DNA of 64,000 nucleotides, from the NCBI GenBank assembly GCA_016841725.1, contig JAENYP010000001.1, forward strand, positions 186,001 to 250,000, read 5' to 3'. The number at the start of each line of letters is the position of its first letter. Position 1 is the first letter of the stretch. The stretch is from Thermincola carboxydiphila (lineage in GTDB: Bacteria > Bacillota > Thermincolia > Thermincolales > UBA2595). Positions 18,234-26,475 of this stretch are shown one piece after another. A model generated the notes under the pieces. That model did no database searches and was not told where the DNA came from. It saw nothing but the letters and a program-made list of their open reading frames with translations. A program made the position numbers and the translations under genes.

Positions 18234-18273
18234 ATTGTTGAACCGGCTTAAAGTTACATTGTTGAACCGGCTT
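18234..18273. repeat. pair of 16-base direct repeats in the cbiM leader
   Basis: ATTGTTGAACCGGCTT occurs exactly at 18234-18249 and again at 18258-18273, a 24-base period. It lies between the riboswitch terminator and the cbiM ribosome binding site. It may be a leftover tandem duplication or a regulator site; nothing else identifies it. Confidence 0.7.
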
Positions 18274-18311
18274 TTCTTAACTTAATATACACCAACACAA
18301 CCGGAAAAATT

Positions 18312-18339
18312 AAAAAATCCCAGTCCGGGTAGACTGGGA
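18312..18339 (-). terminator. riboswitch-controlled intrinsic terminator
   Basis: On the minus strand the stem TCCCAGTC / GACTGGGA (18318-18339) is followed by a run of six T. It lies between the cobalamin aptamer and cbiM, the usual expression platform for transcription attenuation. Confidence 0.85.
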
Positions 18340-18407
18340 AAGGTACTATAAACTAACGTACTCTCTCGGTGTCCACCTCCCTTTCAATCGAAGGTATAGC
18401 GGTGTAC

Positions 18408-18573
18408 CTTAGATAGGCAGGTCTCCTGACTCCAGTTCATCGTCCCCCGCGCCTTCCCGGGCATGAGCCCAGTGGCATATAGTGCGGGTTTCTCCCTGTT
18501 ACAGTGGCGGGACCGTGCTGGATTTGCACCAGCTTCCCTTTTCAACCCTGTTACGGGTCACCTATCTGCTAAA
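18408..18573 (-). ncRNA. cobalamin riboswitch (AdoCbl type)
   Basis: The minus strand shows the B12 box GTCAGGAGACCTGCC near the 3' end, the GCTGGTGCAAATCCAGC hairpin, CGGTCCCGCCACTGTAA, and outer arms CAGATAGG / CCTATCTA that close the aptamer. These are the conserved elements of the cobalamin riboswitch. It precedes cbiM, with a promoter upstream and a terminator downstream, so ligand binding should cause termination. Confidence 0.95.
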
Positions 18574-18597
18574 TTCTATTCGTATTTAATTTATCTT

Positions 18598-18626
18598 ATT
18601 ATAACACCTTGAAATTATTCCTTCAA
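18598..18626 (-). promoter_or_regulatory. sigma-A-type promoter of the cobalamin operon
   Basis: On the minus strand TTGAAG (18621-18626) and TATAAT (18598-18603) are separated by exactly 17 bases, and the riboswitch begins about 25 bases downstream of the -10 box. The -35 box lies in a small inverted repeat (CTTGAA...TTCAAG). Confidence 0.75.
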
Positions 18627-18650
18627 GGGTTGTTCAAAATATTTCAAATA

Positions 18651-19400
18651 TTATTTTGTATTTCCTTCCTTCTCTTGTCTCCTGACAATGCGTATATCTG
18701 TCTCTACCAACAACCGATAAACTTTGCACATTTGAATTATCCTTGATGTAGTCCTCTCACCAAGATGTTCTTCCAGCTCAGCCAAATCCAGGTTTGTGGT
18801 AATTATGGTGGGAAGTCTGTTATTCATCCGGTAATTAAGAATTGAGTAAATCTTGTTGGCAGTCCAGTCAGTATAATTATGTGCCCCCATATCATCCAGT
18901 ACCAGGACCTCAACTTTTCTGGCAGTATCCATCAGGTCCTGCTCAGTATATTCATTGGAGCGATCATAGGTAGCCCTGATCTGGTCCAGGAGGTCAGGAA
19001 CAACAACAAACAGCACCTCTTTACCACAGTCCAGAAGGGCATTGGCTATGGCACAGGCAAGAAATGTTTTGCCACCACCCACCGGTCCGGTCAGCAGAAT
19101 ACCGTCAGGGACAATGTTGTCCTTAATGTCCCGGGTGAACTTCTGAGCAGCCGCAAAGGCAGCGGCAGCATTATCATAATATGTTCTCCCATTTATGGAA
19201 TCCCGGTGGTTTTTGGAATAATACCTTGAACTAAACTGGCTGAAATTATAGTCCTGCATTTCCTTGCTCATCCTGGAATTCCTGAACTTCAGTCTAATGC
19301 TCCGGTGCAGCATACACTTACAAGGTCTGGCCGTTTGACTGTCTATAATAACAATCCCCCTGCCTTGACAGAGGGAACAATTATCCTGGTCTTTTTTCAA
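18651..19400 (-). CDS. dnaI: DnaI/DnaC-type helicase loader
   Basis: This 249-residue AAA+ ATPase has an N-terminal zinc-binding segment (C8-x2-C11, then CKC at 28-30), Walker A GPVGGGKT (105-112) and Walker B VLVLDDMG near residue 160. This is the architecture of DnaI, which loads the replicative helicase DnaB/DnaC onto DNA. A TTG start with GGGGGAAG upstream is used. It follows the DnaD-like gene by 15 bases, so the two act in the same initiation or restart primosome. Confidence 0.87.
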   Translation of the reverse strand: MKKDQDNCSLCQGRGIVIIDSQTARPCKCMLHRSIRLKFRNSRMSKEMQDYNFSQFSSRYYSKNHRDSINGRTYYDNAAAAFAAAQKFTRDIKDNIVPDGILLTGPVGGGKTFLACAIANALLDCGKEVLFVVVPDLLDQIRATYDRSNEYTEQDLMDTARKVEVLVLDDMGAHNYTDWTANKIYSILNYRMNNRLPTIITTNLDLAELEEHLGERTTSRIIQMCKVYRLLVETDIRIVRRQEKEGNTK

Positions 19401-19415
19401 TGATCTTCCCCCTAA

Positions 19416-20210
19416 TTAGCTGAGGTACAAAAGTCTGAACTTATCTTTTCTCTTATCAGGACCTTCTATTTTCTTTCGGATTGGCTTCCTGGACTGCCGC
19501 TGACGGAAATTAGACTCATAGCTGAGGACATCATCAATTGTCTTTAAATTATTTTTCTGCCATTCCAGCAGAATACTGTCTATGTATTTGAAATTATGCT
19601 TGCCCAGCAAAATAGCTCTCCTCAGGGCTTCAAAAATCAATTGAGTATGTTCATTGTAATCATTAAGCCAAAGGTCTACCTGTTCAATTTCCATTGGTGA
19701 AAGCATGCGGCCAAATTCCTTTTCAAAACTCTTGCAGACCTTTGCAAATGAACCCGATCTCTCTCTCCTGACTGCCCCGGTCTTCTGCTTTTGTTCGGCC
19801 AGGTTCTTTTTCATTTGCTGGTATGTCTGGACCTTTTCACAGGCCCAAAACTCAGATATTTTTTCAAACAACGGTTCATAACAGTAAAATGGTACTATCT
19901 CGTCAGTTTCGTCATCATAAAAGTTTTTAATGCTTATAATACCTTTATCTTTTAAACTTGCCAGGTCAGCCTGAATTTGAGTCCTATCTCCAGACATGTA
20001 GGATTCCAGTACATCTGCTGAGGGAAAATGCTGGTTTGATGCTGTCTGAAGATGCATCAGCTGGATTATGAGCATCATTTCACTGTCGGTAATACCAATT
20101 TTCTGATAGTATTTTAACAAAAGGTTAGGGACTCCTGTCATTCCTTCCAGTGTCAAATCAGAACCAAATGCTGCAGTTATATTGCCTTTTCTGTCCCCGG
20201 TCTTGCTCAT
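19416..20210 (-). CDS. dnaD: DnaD-domain replication initiation protein
   Basis: This 264-residue protein has an N-terminal winged-helix-like region (residues ~25-100, containing SDSEMMLIIQLMHL-like helices) and a C-terminal DnaD domain (SFEKEFGRMLSPMEIEQVDLWLNDY through HNFKYIDSILLEWQKNNL). DnaD-family proteins in Firmicutes recruit the helicase loader at oriC and at restart sites. GGAGGAG precedes the ATG. The C-terminal tail is basic. Pairing with DnaI supports the role. Confidence 0.85.
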   Translation of the reverse strand: MSKTGDRKGNITAAFGSDLTLEGMTGVPNLLLKYYQKIGITDSEMMLIIQLMHLQTASNQHFPSADVLESYMSGDRTQIQADLASLKDKGIISIKNFYDDETDEIVPFYCYEPLFEKISEFWACEKVQTYQQMKKNLAEQKQKTGAVRRERSGSFAKVCKSFEKEFGRMLSPMEIEQVDLWLNDYNEHTQLIFEALRRAILLGKHNFKYIDSILLEWQKNNLKTIDDVLSYESNFRQRQSRKPIRKKIEGPDKRKDKFRLLYLS

Positions 20211-20246
20211 TTGCTTACTCCTCCGTTCGGTCAGTTGACCAAAATC

Positions 20247-21305
20247 CTAAAGTATTTTTGTTATAAATAAGGTTTTCTGTTCACTGAGATCCACCTGTCT
20301 GGGATAGTCCAGGCGGTTATTGGCCTTGTCATAGAATACTTTTACAATTGGCCTTGGCGCCATTGTTTTTTGAACATTTATTACAATACCGATTTCCCCT
20401 GTACTTAGCTTGACTATACTCCCCAGGGGATAGGCAAAAATACTTCCCGTGAAAGCCTTAACCACTCTGGCATCAAAATAGATGTTGCCCGCTCCGTAGA
20501 GGAATTCCATGGCTTCATGGGGCAGGTACTTCTGTTTATATGAAATACCCCTGGTAACATCATCATACACATCTGCCACAGTAACAATGCGTGAGAACAA
20601 GTCAATATTCTCACCGGCAACTTTGTTAATATACCCGCTGCCATCCCATCTCTCATGGTGGTAAAGGGCTACCTTGGCGATACCGACATCAAACTCACTT
20701 TCCCGCAGGATTTGATAGCCGTGTTTGGTATGGTCCTCAAATTTCTTAGCTTCTTCAGGAGTACGGTCTTCCTTTTTGGCCATTATATCCTGGGGAACAG
20801 CCTTTTTGCCTATATCATGGACCATAGCCGCCTTGCCCAGCTGAAGCAGCTTTGCCCTGTCCATTTTGAAAACATCACCCATGATCATTGACAGGACACA
20901 GACATTAATGGAATGATTCAGGGTATCATCATCAATTGTTCTCAGGTCAAGGTAAAGATTAGCCACCTTTTCATCTGTAACAACCTCGTCAAGAATGTCT
21001 GATAGCGAATCATAACGGTCCTTAACACTTCCCAGCCGCTCACCAAAAATATCTGCCGGCAAAAAATGCCCTAATACCTGAAGGGCTTCTGAATGGACAC
21101 GGTTTATCAGAACATCATCCGGGTCAACACTTATTGTGTTTTCATCATTTATAAAAACTGTCAAGATGTGCATTTCCTTCAAGCGTTCGATTAAGTCCCG
21201 GGTCAGTTTTGTCCCTTCAGCAAGAAGTACTCTGCCGTTTGCAGCAAACACCGTGTCTGCGAGTACCATTCCAGGTTCCAGATTATCAGGAATGAGTTGT
21301 TTCAT
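20247..21305 (-). CDS. HD-GYP-type c-di-GMP phosphodiesterase, variant GYI
   Basis: The start is placed at the ATG behind AAGGGGGG, giving 352 residues. An N-terminal ~60-residue domain is shared with the paralogue at 61942-63075. The HD pair is at H163-D164 (MVHDIGKKA), and HHERWDGSGYI follows at 216-226. The signature ends GYI where the family has GYP, so activity is likely but not certain. HD-GYP proteins hydrolyse c-di-GMP. No riboswitch is seen upstream. The gene follows the PHP gene after 124 bases. Confidence 0.85.
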   Translation of the reverse strand: MKQLIPDNLEPGMVLADTVFAANGRVLLAEGTKLTRDLIERLKEMHILTVFINDENTISVDPDDVLINRVHSEALQVLGHFLPADIFGERLGSVKDRYDSLSDILDEVVTDEKVANLYLDLRTIDDDTLNHSINVCVLSMIMGDVFKMDRAKLLQLGKAAMVHDIGKKAVPQDIMAKKEDRTPEEAKKFEDHTKHGYQILRESEFDVGIAKVALYHHERWDGSGYINKVAGENIDLFSRIVTVADVYDDVTRGISYKQKYLPHEAMEFLYGAGNIYFDARVVKAFTGSIFAYPLGSIVKLSTGEIGIVINVQKTMAPRPIVKVFYDKANNRLDYPRQVDLSEQKTLFITKIL

Positions 21306-21429
21306 GCTGGCCCCCCTTTTGAGTAACAACTTCGCAAAAACAAGTTATTTCTGAGGTAGTTCTACAAAAAATACCAAAAATCCTCCTGCATATTAAAGAT
21401 TCAATTTTGCGAATCTTTGTGGAAAAACC

Positions 21430-22281
21430 TTATATTTCTCCAGCAGGCTTAGGTTTTCGCCTTTCATAGACAGAAAACTTAATTCCTATTTTTTTTGCCG
21501 ACTCCAAGGCAGGATAAAAATTTCTGCCCAGTTCACTTATCCGGTGACAATCAGAACCAATTGTAAAGTTCTTGACCCCCTTCTCCACCGCCTTTATTAG
21601 AAGCTGCTCCGAAGGATAAAATAATCCCTGGTTGTGCCGTGATGCAGAAGTGTTTATTTCAAGACCTGCGCCCTTTTTTACCATCAGCTCCAAAATTCCG
21701 TCGATATGGCCTTGGAATACCGCTGCCGTGCCTTCACCATAAATTGATGTGCCATGCCTCCGGTAGATATCCAGGTGACCTATTACATCAAACAGGCCTG
21801 AGGCAATCGCCCCGGCAAGTGTCCCAAAGTAAGCATCGGCAGCCTCCTGAAGGCTCTTGCCCCTGAAGTAGCCGGGACTCTCTGCTGCTGAGGAAATAGC
21901 AATATGGTCCAGGCAGTGTACCGAGCCGATAATGAAATCAAAGGGATACCGCGAGAGAACATCTTCAATATCTCTTTCCAAACCATGGTCAAAACCTGCC
22001 TCAAGCCCGGCTTTGACAATAAGCCCTTCTTTCAGAAACTTCCCCGAACACCTGGCAATATCCTCAAAATACCGGTCCAGCCAGGTCACCGGATGCATGG
22101 GCACTATTGTGCCACAACACCTGACAAACCAGTCAAGGTTTTTCCTTAAAGGGTCAAACTCACAGTGAGTGGTGAAACAGATTTCGCTTAGTCCCAGTTC
22201 CAGCGCTTTGATACAGTATTCCTCCATGGAATATGGGTCCGCATCAATGGAATAATCAGGGTGGATATGGTAGTCAATCAT
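21430..22281 (-). CDS. PHP-domain phosphatase, histidinol-phosphatase (HisJ) family
   Basis: This 283-residue protein has the PHP metal motifs: YHIHPDYS at the N-terminus, TTHCEFDP, IIGSVHCLD, and IGSDCHRISELG at the end. HisJ enzymes dephosphorylate histidinol phosphate, the penultimate step of histidine synthesis, but no his genes are adjacent, so another phosphoester substrate is possible. AAGGAGG precedes the ATG. It is two bases downstream of the amidase gene. Confidence 0.83.
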   Translation of the reverse strand: MIDYHIHPDYSIDADPYSMEEYCIKALELGLSEICFTTHCEFDPLRKNLDWFVRCCGTIVPMHPVTWLDRYFEDIARCSGKFLKEGLIVKAGLEAGFDHGLERDIEDVLSRYPFDFIIGSVHCLDHIAISSAAESPGYFRGKSLQEAADAYFGTLAGAIASGLFDVIGHLDIYRRHGTSIYGEGTAAVFQGHIDGILELMVKKGAGLEINTSASRHNQGLFYPSEQLLIKAVEKGVKNFTIGSDCHRISELGRNFYPALESAKKIGIKFSVYERRKPKPAGEI

Positions 22282-22283
22282 TG

Positions 22284-23021
22284 TCAGCCTCCTTTTGCAG
22301 CTGTTTCCGTTTGGGGTGCCGTTTGTTCCCGGTAATACCTGTCCAGGGCTTCATAAATAAGTTGGGCCACAGTACCCTTCGATTTAATGAGCATTTCCCT
22401 GTCATGCTCATTTGTAATAAACCCGGTTTCAATCAGGACAGCTGGCATAGGATTATCTTTGATAACCGTAAAGTTCTTCTTTTCTGCCAATCTTTTTTTG
22501 AGTCCAAGAGTATTCATCCGGGCCTGAATTTCTGCGGCCAGATCTGCTGAAATTTCATCAGAATAAAATACGATAGCTCCTGAAACATGTGGATCCTGAT
22601 GACTATTGGTATGAATGCTTAGTAATAAGTGCCCCCTTTGTTCTGCGGCAAATTCTTTTCTCTTCCGGAGGTTCGCCCACTGTTCAGAATAAGTCATATT
22701 TTCTTTAGGTACAATCCCCTCACTGCCATTGCGGGTCAGCTTGACTTTGACCCCGTTATCCTCTAACTGGCTTTTCAGGGCCAGAGCCAGTTCCATGTTC
22801 AGGTCTGATTCCTGATACCTTCCGGAAACCGCTCCCGGGTCGGCCCCCCCGTGGCCTGGGTCAATAATAACAGTTTTCCCCTGCAGCCCCGGTAAAAATA
22901 TTTCCTTTTTCCACCGGAACTGGGCATAGGAATCTGATACCTGCATTAGCCCGGCAATCAGCATAAAAATCACTGCAAGTATAATTATTCTTCTGGATAA
23001 TACGATTAACCTGAGTTTCAT
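22284..23021 (-). CDS. cwlD: N-acetylmuramoyl-L-alanine amidase, CwlD-like
   Basis: This 245-residue amidase_3 protein has an N-terminal membrane anchor or signal (residues ~8-28), the first zinc motif VIIDPGHGGADPGAVSG, the glutamate in QESDLNME, SIHTNSHQDP with the second histidine, and VLIETGFITNEHD. CwlD makes the muramic δ-lactam of spore cortex peptidoglycan; the size and single catalytic domain fit. The ATG behind GGGGAGAG is preferred to a GTG two codons earlier. Confidence 0.88.
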   Translation of the reverse strand: MKLRLIVLSRRIIILAVIFMLIAGLMQVSDSYAQFRWKKEIFLPGLQGKTVIIDPGHGGADPGAVSGRYQESDLNMELALALKSQLEDNGVKVKLTRNGSEGIVPKENMTYSEQWANLRKRKEFAAEQRGHLLLSIHTNSHQDPHVSGAIVFYSDEISADLAAEIQARMNTLGLKKRLAEKKNFTVIKDNPMPAVLIETGFITNEHDREMLIKSKGTVAQLIYEALDRYYREQTAPQTETAAKGG

Positions 23022-23196
23022 CTGCACTCTCCCCTATCAGTCAAATCATTTCGTTATGACTTCAGATAATTCCTTCAGAGAAATCTGTAATTAAATCTCA
23101 CAATCCCTACAAATACAAGGTGTGATAACCATTCCGGCAGGTGAAATGCGACAAGGCTTTTCACCTTCGACTTTTTGTTTTTTTCTCCACAGTTTG

Positions 23197-23311
23197 CTCC
23201 GGAAATGACGGTGAAATATGGTGAGGTGTTGTACAAGATTTTCCTTGCAGTGCCGCCGTTATGAGTCCTGCTGCAATAGCTCACCATATTTCATCCCAGG
23301 CATTTCGGGAG
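23197..23311. repeat. long palindromic intergenic element, copy 3
   Basis: Its outer arms CTCCGGAAATG and CATTTCGGGAG, and inner arms AAATATGGTGAG / CTCACCATATTT, form an imperfect palindrome. Its interior (GGTGAGG, TTGTAC, ATTTTCC, TGCCGCC, TATGAGTC in order) matches the element at 2609-2750, which lies 20 kb away. It occupies an intergenic stretch with no gene. Confidence 0.82.
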
Positions 23312-23331
23312 CCTACTGGAGAAAAAAACAA

Positions 23332-23364
23332 AAGGCAGTCCACTGACCTGGTCTAATGGACTGC
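23332..23364 (-). terminator. intrinsic terminator overlapping a stop codon
   Basis: On the minus strand AGGCAGTCCA and TGGACTGCCT pair, followed by TTTTGTTTTTTT. The upstream arm includes the last codons and stop of the small gene ending at 23353. Confidence 0.85.
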
Positions 23365-23721
23365 CTGCATAATATGATTTCGGATTATCTCGACATCTTC
23401 CCGGCATTTCCCTGCTATCATGGGCTCATTGATGCTGTTCAAAACAGCTGTGGATTCTGAGAGATAATGCTCCAGAACCTTTCTTACCAGCAAGAACTCC
23501 TGCCCGTCTCGACACCTGACCGCAAAATTGCTGCCCGGAACCGGATTATCAACTGCTGCCTTAACCACCTTATCAATCAGCTTCCGTTCCTCCAAAAAGC
23601 CGTCAATATTATTCCAGCGCTCTGAATTAATGACTTCATCCGCATGCCGGCAGTAATGCCAGAAGGCGCTTGTAAGAATGTCCAGCAGGCGCTCCGAATC
23701 GGGGCTGCAGAATACCTTCAT
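23353..23721 (-). CDS. conserved-looking hypothetical protein
   Basis: This 122-residue soluble protein starts at an ATG with GAGAGGTG upstream; the frame is open for 23 more codons before it. No membrane segment or recognised motif is visible. It is mostly helical in appearance, with three cysteines spread along it. Its stop codon lies in the arm of an intrinsic terminator, so it is the last gene of a short unit. I do not recognise the family. Confidence 0.6.
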   Translation of the reverse strand: MKVFCSPDSERLLDILTSAFWHYCRHADEVINSERWNNIDGFLEERKLIDKVVKAAVDNPVPGSNFAVRCRDGQEFLLVRKVLEHYLSESTAVLNSINEPMIAGKCREDVEIIRNHIMQAVH

Positions 23722-23812
23722 ATGAACACCTCTCCATATCTGGCTGTTTGCATACTTACTTCGACAAAGAGCGTTTCTTATCCTTCTCATATTGACAGAT
23801 TGTTTCTAATCA

Positions 23813-24520
23813 TTATAATCCTTTAAAGATAATTTCTGCCACATCCCTGATAGAATTTACTGAGAAATACTCCCCTTCAGGCTCTTCTTCCTCAAAATCC
23901 CAGGTATTGTGGTGGAATACATGAATACAGTTAAAACCGCTTTTAATGCCGGGATTGATATCTCCCTTCATGCTGTTTCCTATTATCCATGACTGCCCAG
24001 GGTCAATTCTGTTTTTATTGGCAATCCCCAAGTACTCCTGGTGGGTTTTATCAGGCACTATATATACAGCCCTGAAATAATCCTTTAGCCCGCTTTCTTG
24101 CAACCGTTTGGTCTGTATCTCCTCATCCCCCTTTGTTGCCAGGAACAAGGGGATTTCAAGGCTCAGCCTTTCCAGGGTTTCCCGGGCTCCGTCAATTAAT
24201 TCGACAGGCTGCTCAAATACCCACCAGCCAAGGTCCTCCATCCATTTTCGGGTGTGTCGGCAGAATTCCACATTAAACAACTCAGTATAATACTCATAGG
24301 TTTCCACAAGGGCATTGGGAAAGCATTGTTTTTGAAAACCGCCGCACTTAAGAACATTATTAATGTCAAACCGGTTCAGGACCTCCAGGCACTCCCCGGC
24401 AGGAAAGCCAAGCTCCGACATTTTGGCGGCAAACTGCTCTTTAGCCTTATCATAATATATAGTTGTCTCCACCAGGGTATCATCAAAATCGATAATAGCT
24501 CCCCAAGCTTTTCGTTTCAT
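23813..24520 (-). CDS. HAD-superfamily hydrolase
   Basis: This ~235-residue cytoplasmic phosphatase-like protein has motif I IIDFDDTLVET near the N-terminus, motif II at FLATKGDEE, and motif IV WIIGNSMKGDINPG. The cap is of the helical C1 type. The substrate cannot be told from sequence. The ATG at 24520 is preferred over a GTG two codons before it. It ends 92 bases before the small hypothetical gene. Confidence 0.83.
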   Translation of the reverse strand: MKRKAWGAIIDFDDTLVETTIYYDKAKEQFAAKMSELGFPAGECLEVLNRFDINNVLKCGGFQKQCFPNALVETYEYYTELFNVEFCRHTRKWMEDLGWWVFEQPVELIDGARETLERLSLEIPLFLATKGDEEIQTKRLQESGLKDYFRAVYIVPDKTHQEYLGIANKNRIDPGQSWIIGNSMKGDINPGIKSGFNCIHVFHHNTWDFEEEEPEGEYFSVNSIRDVAEIIFKGL

Positions 24521-24545
24521 TGTCACGCCGCCCCTGCTAAAAAAT

Positions 24546-24983
24546 TCAATTTCTCTTTGCTGCCCTGTGTCTTTTCAACATCTTCAGGAACTGTCTTCCG
24601 TCAGATTCCTCCGGAACCAGATTCATAACCAGAAGATAGCAGTTTACACCCAGCCCTGCAAACCAAAAAGTTTTCAGGACCATACCCTGGGAGTATATCA
24701 GGCCGGCAGCTGCCACCACAATAAATATCAGGTGAGAGATCAGCCCTGACAGGTGCATCAGCCCTCTTTTCAGAACATACCGGCTGGTCCCCCCGGGAAT
24801 CACTACATCGACAAAACCCCTTACCCCCCAGGGCAGCGACCATAAACGGTATTCCTTTATTTTAAACCCCATAACCCGTGAAGTTACCAGATGGGACAGT
24901 TCATGAACAAATGCAGAAAAATAGACCCACCCGGGAATTGACAACAACAGGGTCAGTGGCATTGTAATCAACACTGGCGGCAT
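24546..24983 (-). CDS. M50 (site-2 protease)-like membrane peptidase
   Basis: This 145-residue protein has three or four hydrophobic segments. The first contains FVHELSHL, an HExxH zinc motif. NLVPEESDG near the C-terminus resembles the S2P second motif (NxxPxxxxDG, one residue short). SpoIVFB is a relative that cleaves pro-sigma-K, but this protein is shorter and lacks a CBS domain, so the target is unknown. AGGAGAG precedes the ATG. Confidence 0.7.
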   Translation of the reverse strand: MPPVLITMPLTLLLSIPGWVYFSAFVHELSHLVTSRVMGFKIKEYRLWSLPWGVRGFVDVVIPGGTSRYVLKRGLMHLSGLISHLIFIVVAAAGLIYSQGMVLKTFWFAGLGVNCYLLVMNLVPEESDGRQFLKMLKRHRAAKRN

Positions 24984-25109
24984 CTGCAATCTCTCCTGTC
25001 ATTTCACTAATTAATAAAATCAAGTTATTGTTATCAAAAGGCACAGGGACAGTATGCTTCTGATTGCCATAAAATAAATTAAAGCATAAAATCTATTAGG
25101 AGGATAAAT

Positions 25110-25304
25110 ATGAGAAAAAAGAGGCCGTCTATACAACAGGAGTGTCCGGGCCAAGTCTACTGGATAATAGAACCGGGAGATACCTTATGGAAAATTTCCC
25201 GAACAATGAATATCCCTCTTGAGGCAATTCTGAAAGCCAATCCAAGTGTTGATCCCAACAACCTGCAAATAGGAGGTAAAATCTGTGTACCCCTAAAAAA
25301 ATAA
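25110..25304 (+). CDS. single LysM-domain small protein
   Basis: Nearly the whole 64-residue protein is one LysM repeat (IEPGDTLWKISRTMNI through GGKICVP). LysM domains bind peptidoglycan or chitin. There is no signal peptide, so it may act in the spore or forespore, or leave by another route. TAGGAGGAT lies seven bases before the ATG. It stands alone, convergent with the Wood-Ljungdahl operon. Confidence 0.85.
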   Translation: MRKKRPSIQQECPGQVYWIIEPGDTLWKISRTMNIPLEAILKANPSVDPNNLQIGGKICVPLKK

Positions 25305-25352
25305 ACCAGTGCTTAACACTGATTTATTGGTTACGATGACCAACCACGAATT

Positions 25353-25386
25353 ACGCGGATTAACGCATCCGGTGTTTAATCCGCGT
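25353..25386. repeat. short inverted repeat between convergent genes
   Basis: ACGCGGATTAA (25353-25363) and TTAATCCGCGT (25376-25386) are perfect inverted arms around a 12-base loop. CGCGGATTAACGC with CCACGAATTACG next to it resembles a short repeat found in many unrelated bacterial genomes. It lacks a U-tract. Confidence 0.6.
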
Positions 25387-25407
25387 CTATCCGCGGGTGA
25401 TCACTTA

Positions 25408-26469
25408 TTATTCGGCAAGAAACTTGACTGCGGCTCCGGCAGCAGCCTTGGCCTGTTCCATACTCTGGGGAATATCCTTAGGTGACTGGCAGGTACCGGC
25501 AATAAATACACCGGCCTGTTTGGTTTCCACAGGGTTGAGAACAGTGTTCTTAAAGAAGCCATGTTCATCTGTTTCCACATCCAGCAAAGATGCCAACGCC
25601 TGAGTATCATCACCCGGAGTGATAGCAGCTGACAGCACAATCAGGTCAAATTTATCCTCTATGGCCTCACCGGTCATAGAATTGGCATACCTGACCGTCA
25701 GCCTGTCATAGGGAAAACCAAATATCTTTGCAGGAATGCCCCTGACAAACTGAATCTTATCATCATCTTTTGCAGAACGGAAAAATTCGTCAAAGCCCAG
25801 GCCAAAGGTCTGGAAGTCCATATAGAAAATAGTCAGCTCGGCATCAGGCAGTTCGGAACGGATCAACCTGGCCAGCTTTGAGGCATACATGCAGCAAACC
25901 TTTGAACAATAATTATTGCCCAAAGCCAGATCCCTGCTGCCAACACACTGTATAAAGCCAATACGTTTGGCCTTGCCATATGCTGAAACCAGGGAACCCT
26001 TTTCACGCATTGCCTGTTCCAGTTCCAGGGCTGTTATCACATTCTTTTCCCTATCATAAGCAAATTCACCTTTGCGGGCTGCATCAAAGGGTTTAAAGCC
26101 AGTAGCTATGATAATTGCCCCTGCCTCCAGGTCAGTTGCCTTATCCAGACCTGTTTTAACCTTTACGCTGTAATCACCGGACTTACCTGAAATCCCAATA
26201 ACTTCACTACCACAGAAAACGGTAATCAGGGGATTTTTCTCAACATGCATTTTGGCCTGAGGTACGAGACATGCGGAACACTTGGCACAATTTTCGGTTG
26301 CCTTACAGCAGTATGTGTATGCCCACCCTCCGATATCGGCAGCTTTCTCGACCAAATATACTTCAATTCCTTTGGCCGCCGCTTCCAGGGCGCTGGTCAT
26401 TCCAGCAACCCCGCCACCTATCACGAGAACTTTCTGTTTTTGCAATTTGTTCCCCTCCACTAAAGGCAT
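25408..26469 (-). CDS. short HdrA-like FAD/iron-sulfur oxidoreductase
   Basis: This 353-residue protein has an FAD-binding Rossmann start (VLVIGGGVAGMTSALEAA), a cysteine cluster NCAKCSACLVP and further cysteines in GNNYCSKVCCMYASK, as in HdrA (heterodisulfide reductase A). It lacks the C-terminal ferredoxin domain of the larger HdrA at 28479-30161. It is the last gene of the operon, seven bases after metF, and probably passes electrons with MvhD and MetVF. An ATG at 26469 is used; a TTG at 26445 with GGAGGGG is an equal candidate. Confidence 0.82.
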   Translation of the reverse strand: MPLVEGNKLQKQKVLVIGGGVAGMTSALEAAAKGIEVYLVEKAADIGGWAYTYCCKATENCAKCSACLVPQAKMHVEKNPLITVFCGSEVIGISGKSGDYSVKVKTGLDKATDLEAGAIIIATGFKPFDAARKGEFAYDREKNVITALELEQAMREKGSLVSAYGKAKRIGFIQCVGSRDLALGNNYCSKVCCMYASKLARLIRSELPDAELTIFYMDFQTFGLGFDEFFRSAKDDDKIQFVRGIPAKIFGFPYDRLTVRYANSMTGEAIEDKFDLIVLSAAITPGDDTQALASLLDVETDEHGFFKNTVLNPVETKQAGVFIAGTCQSPKDIPQSMEQAKAAAGAAVKFLAE

Positions 26470-26475
26470 GTCGGT

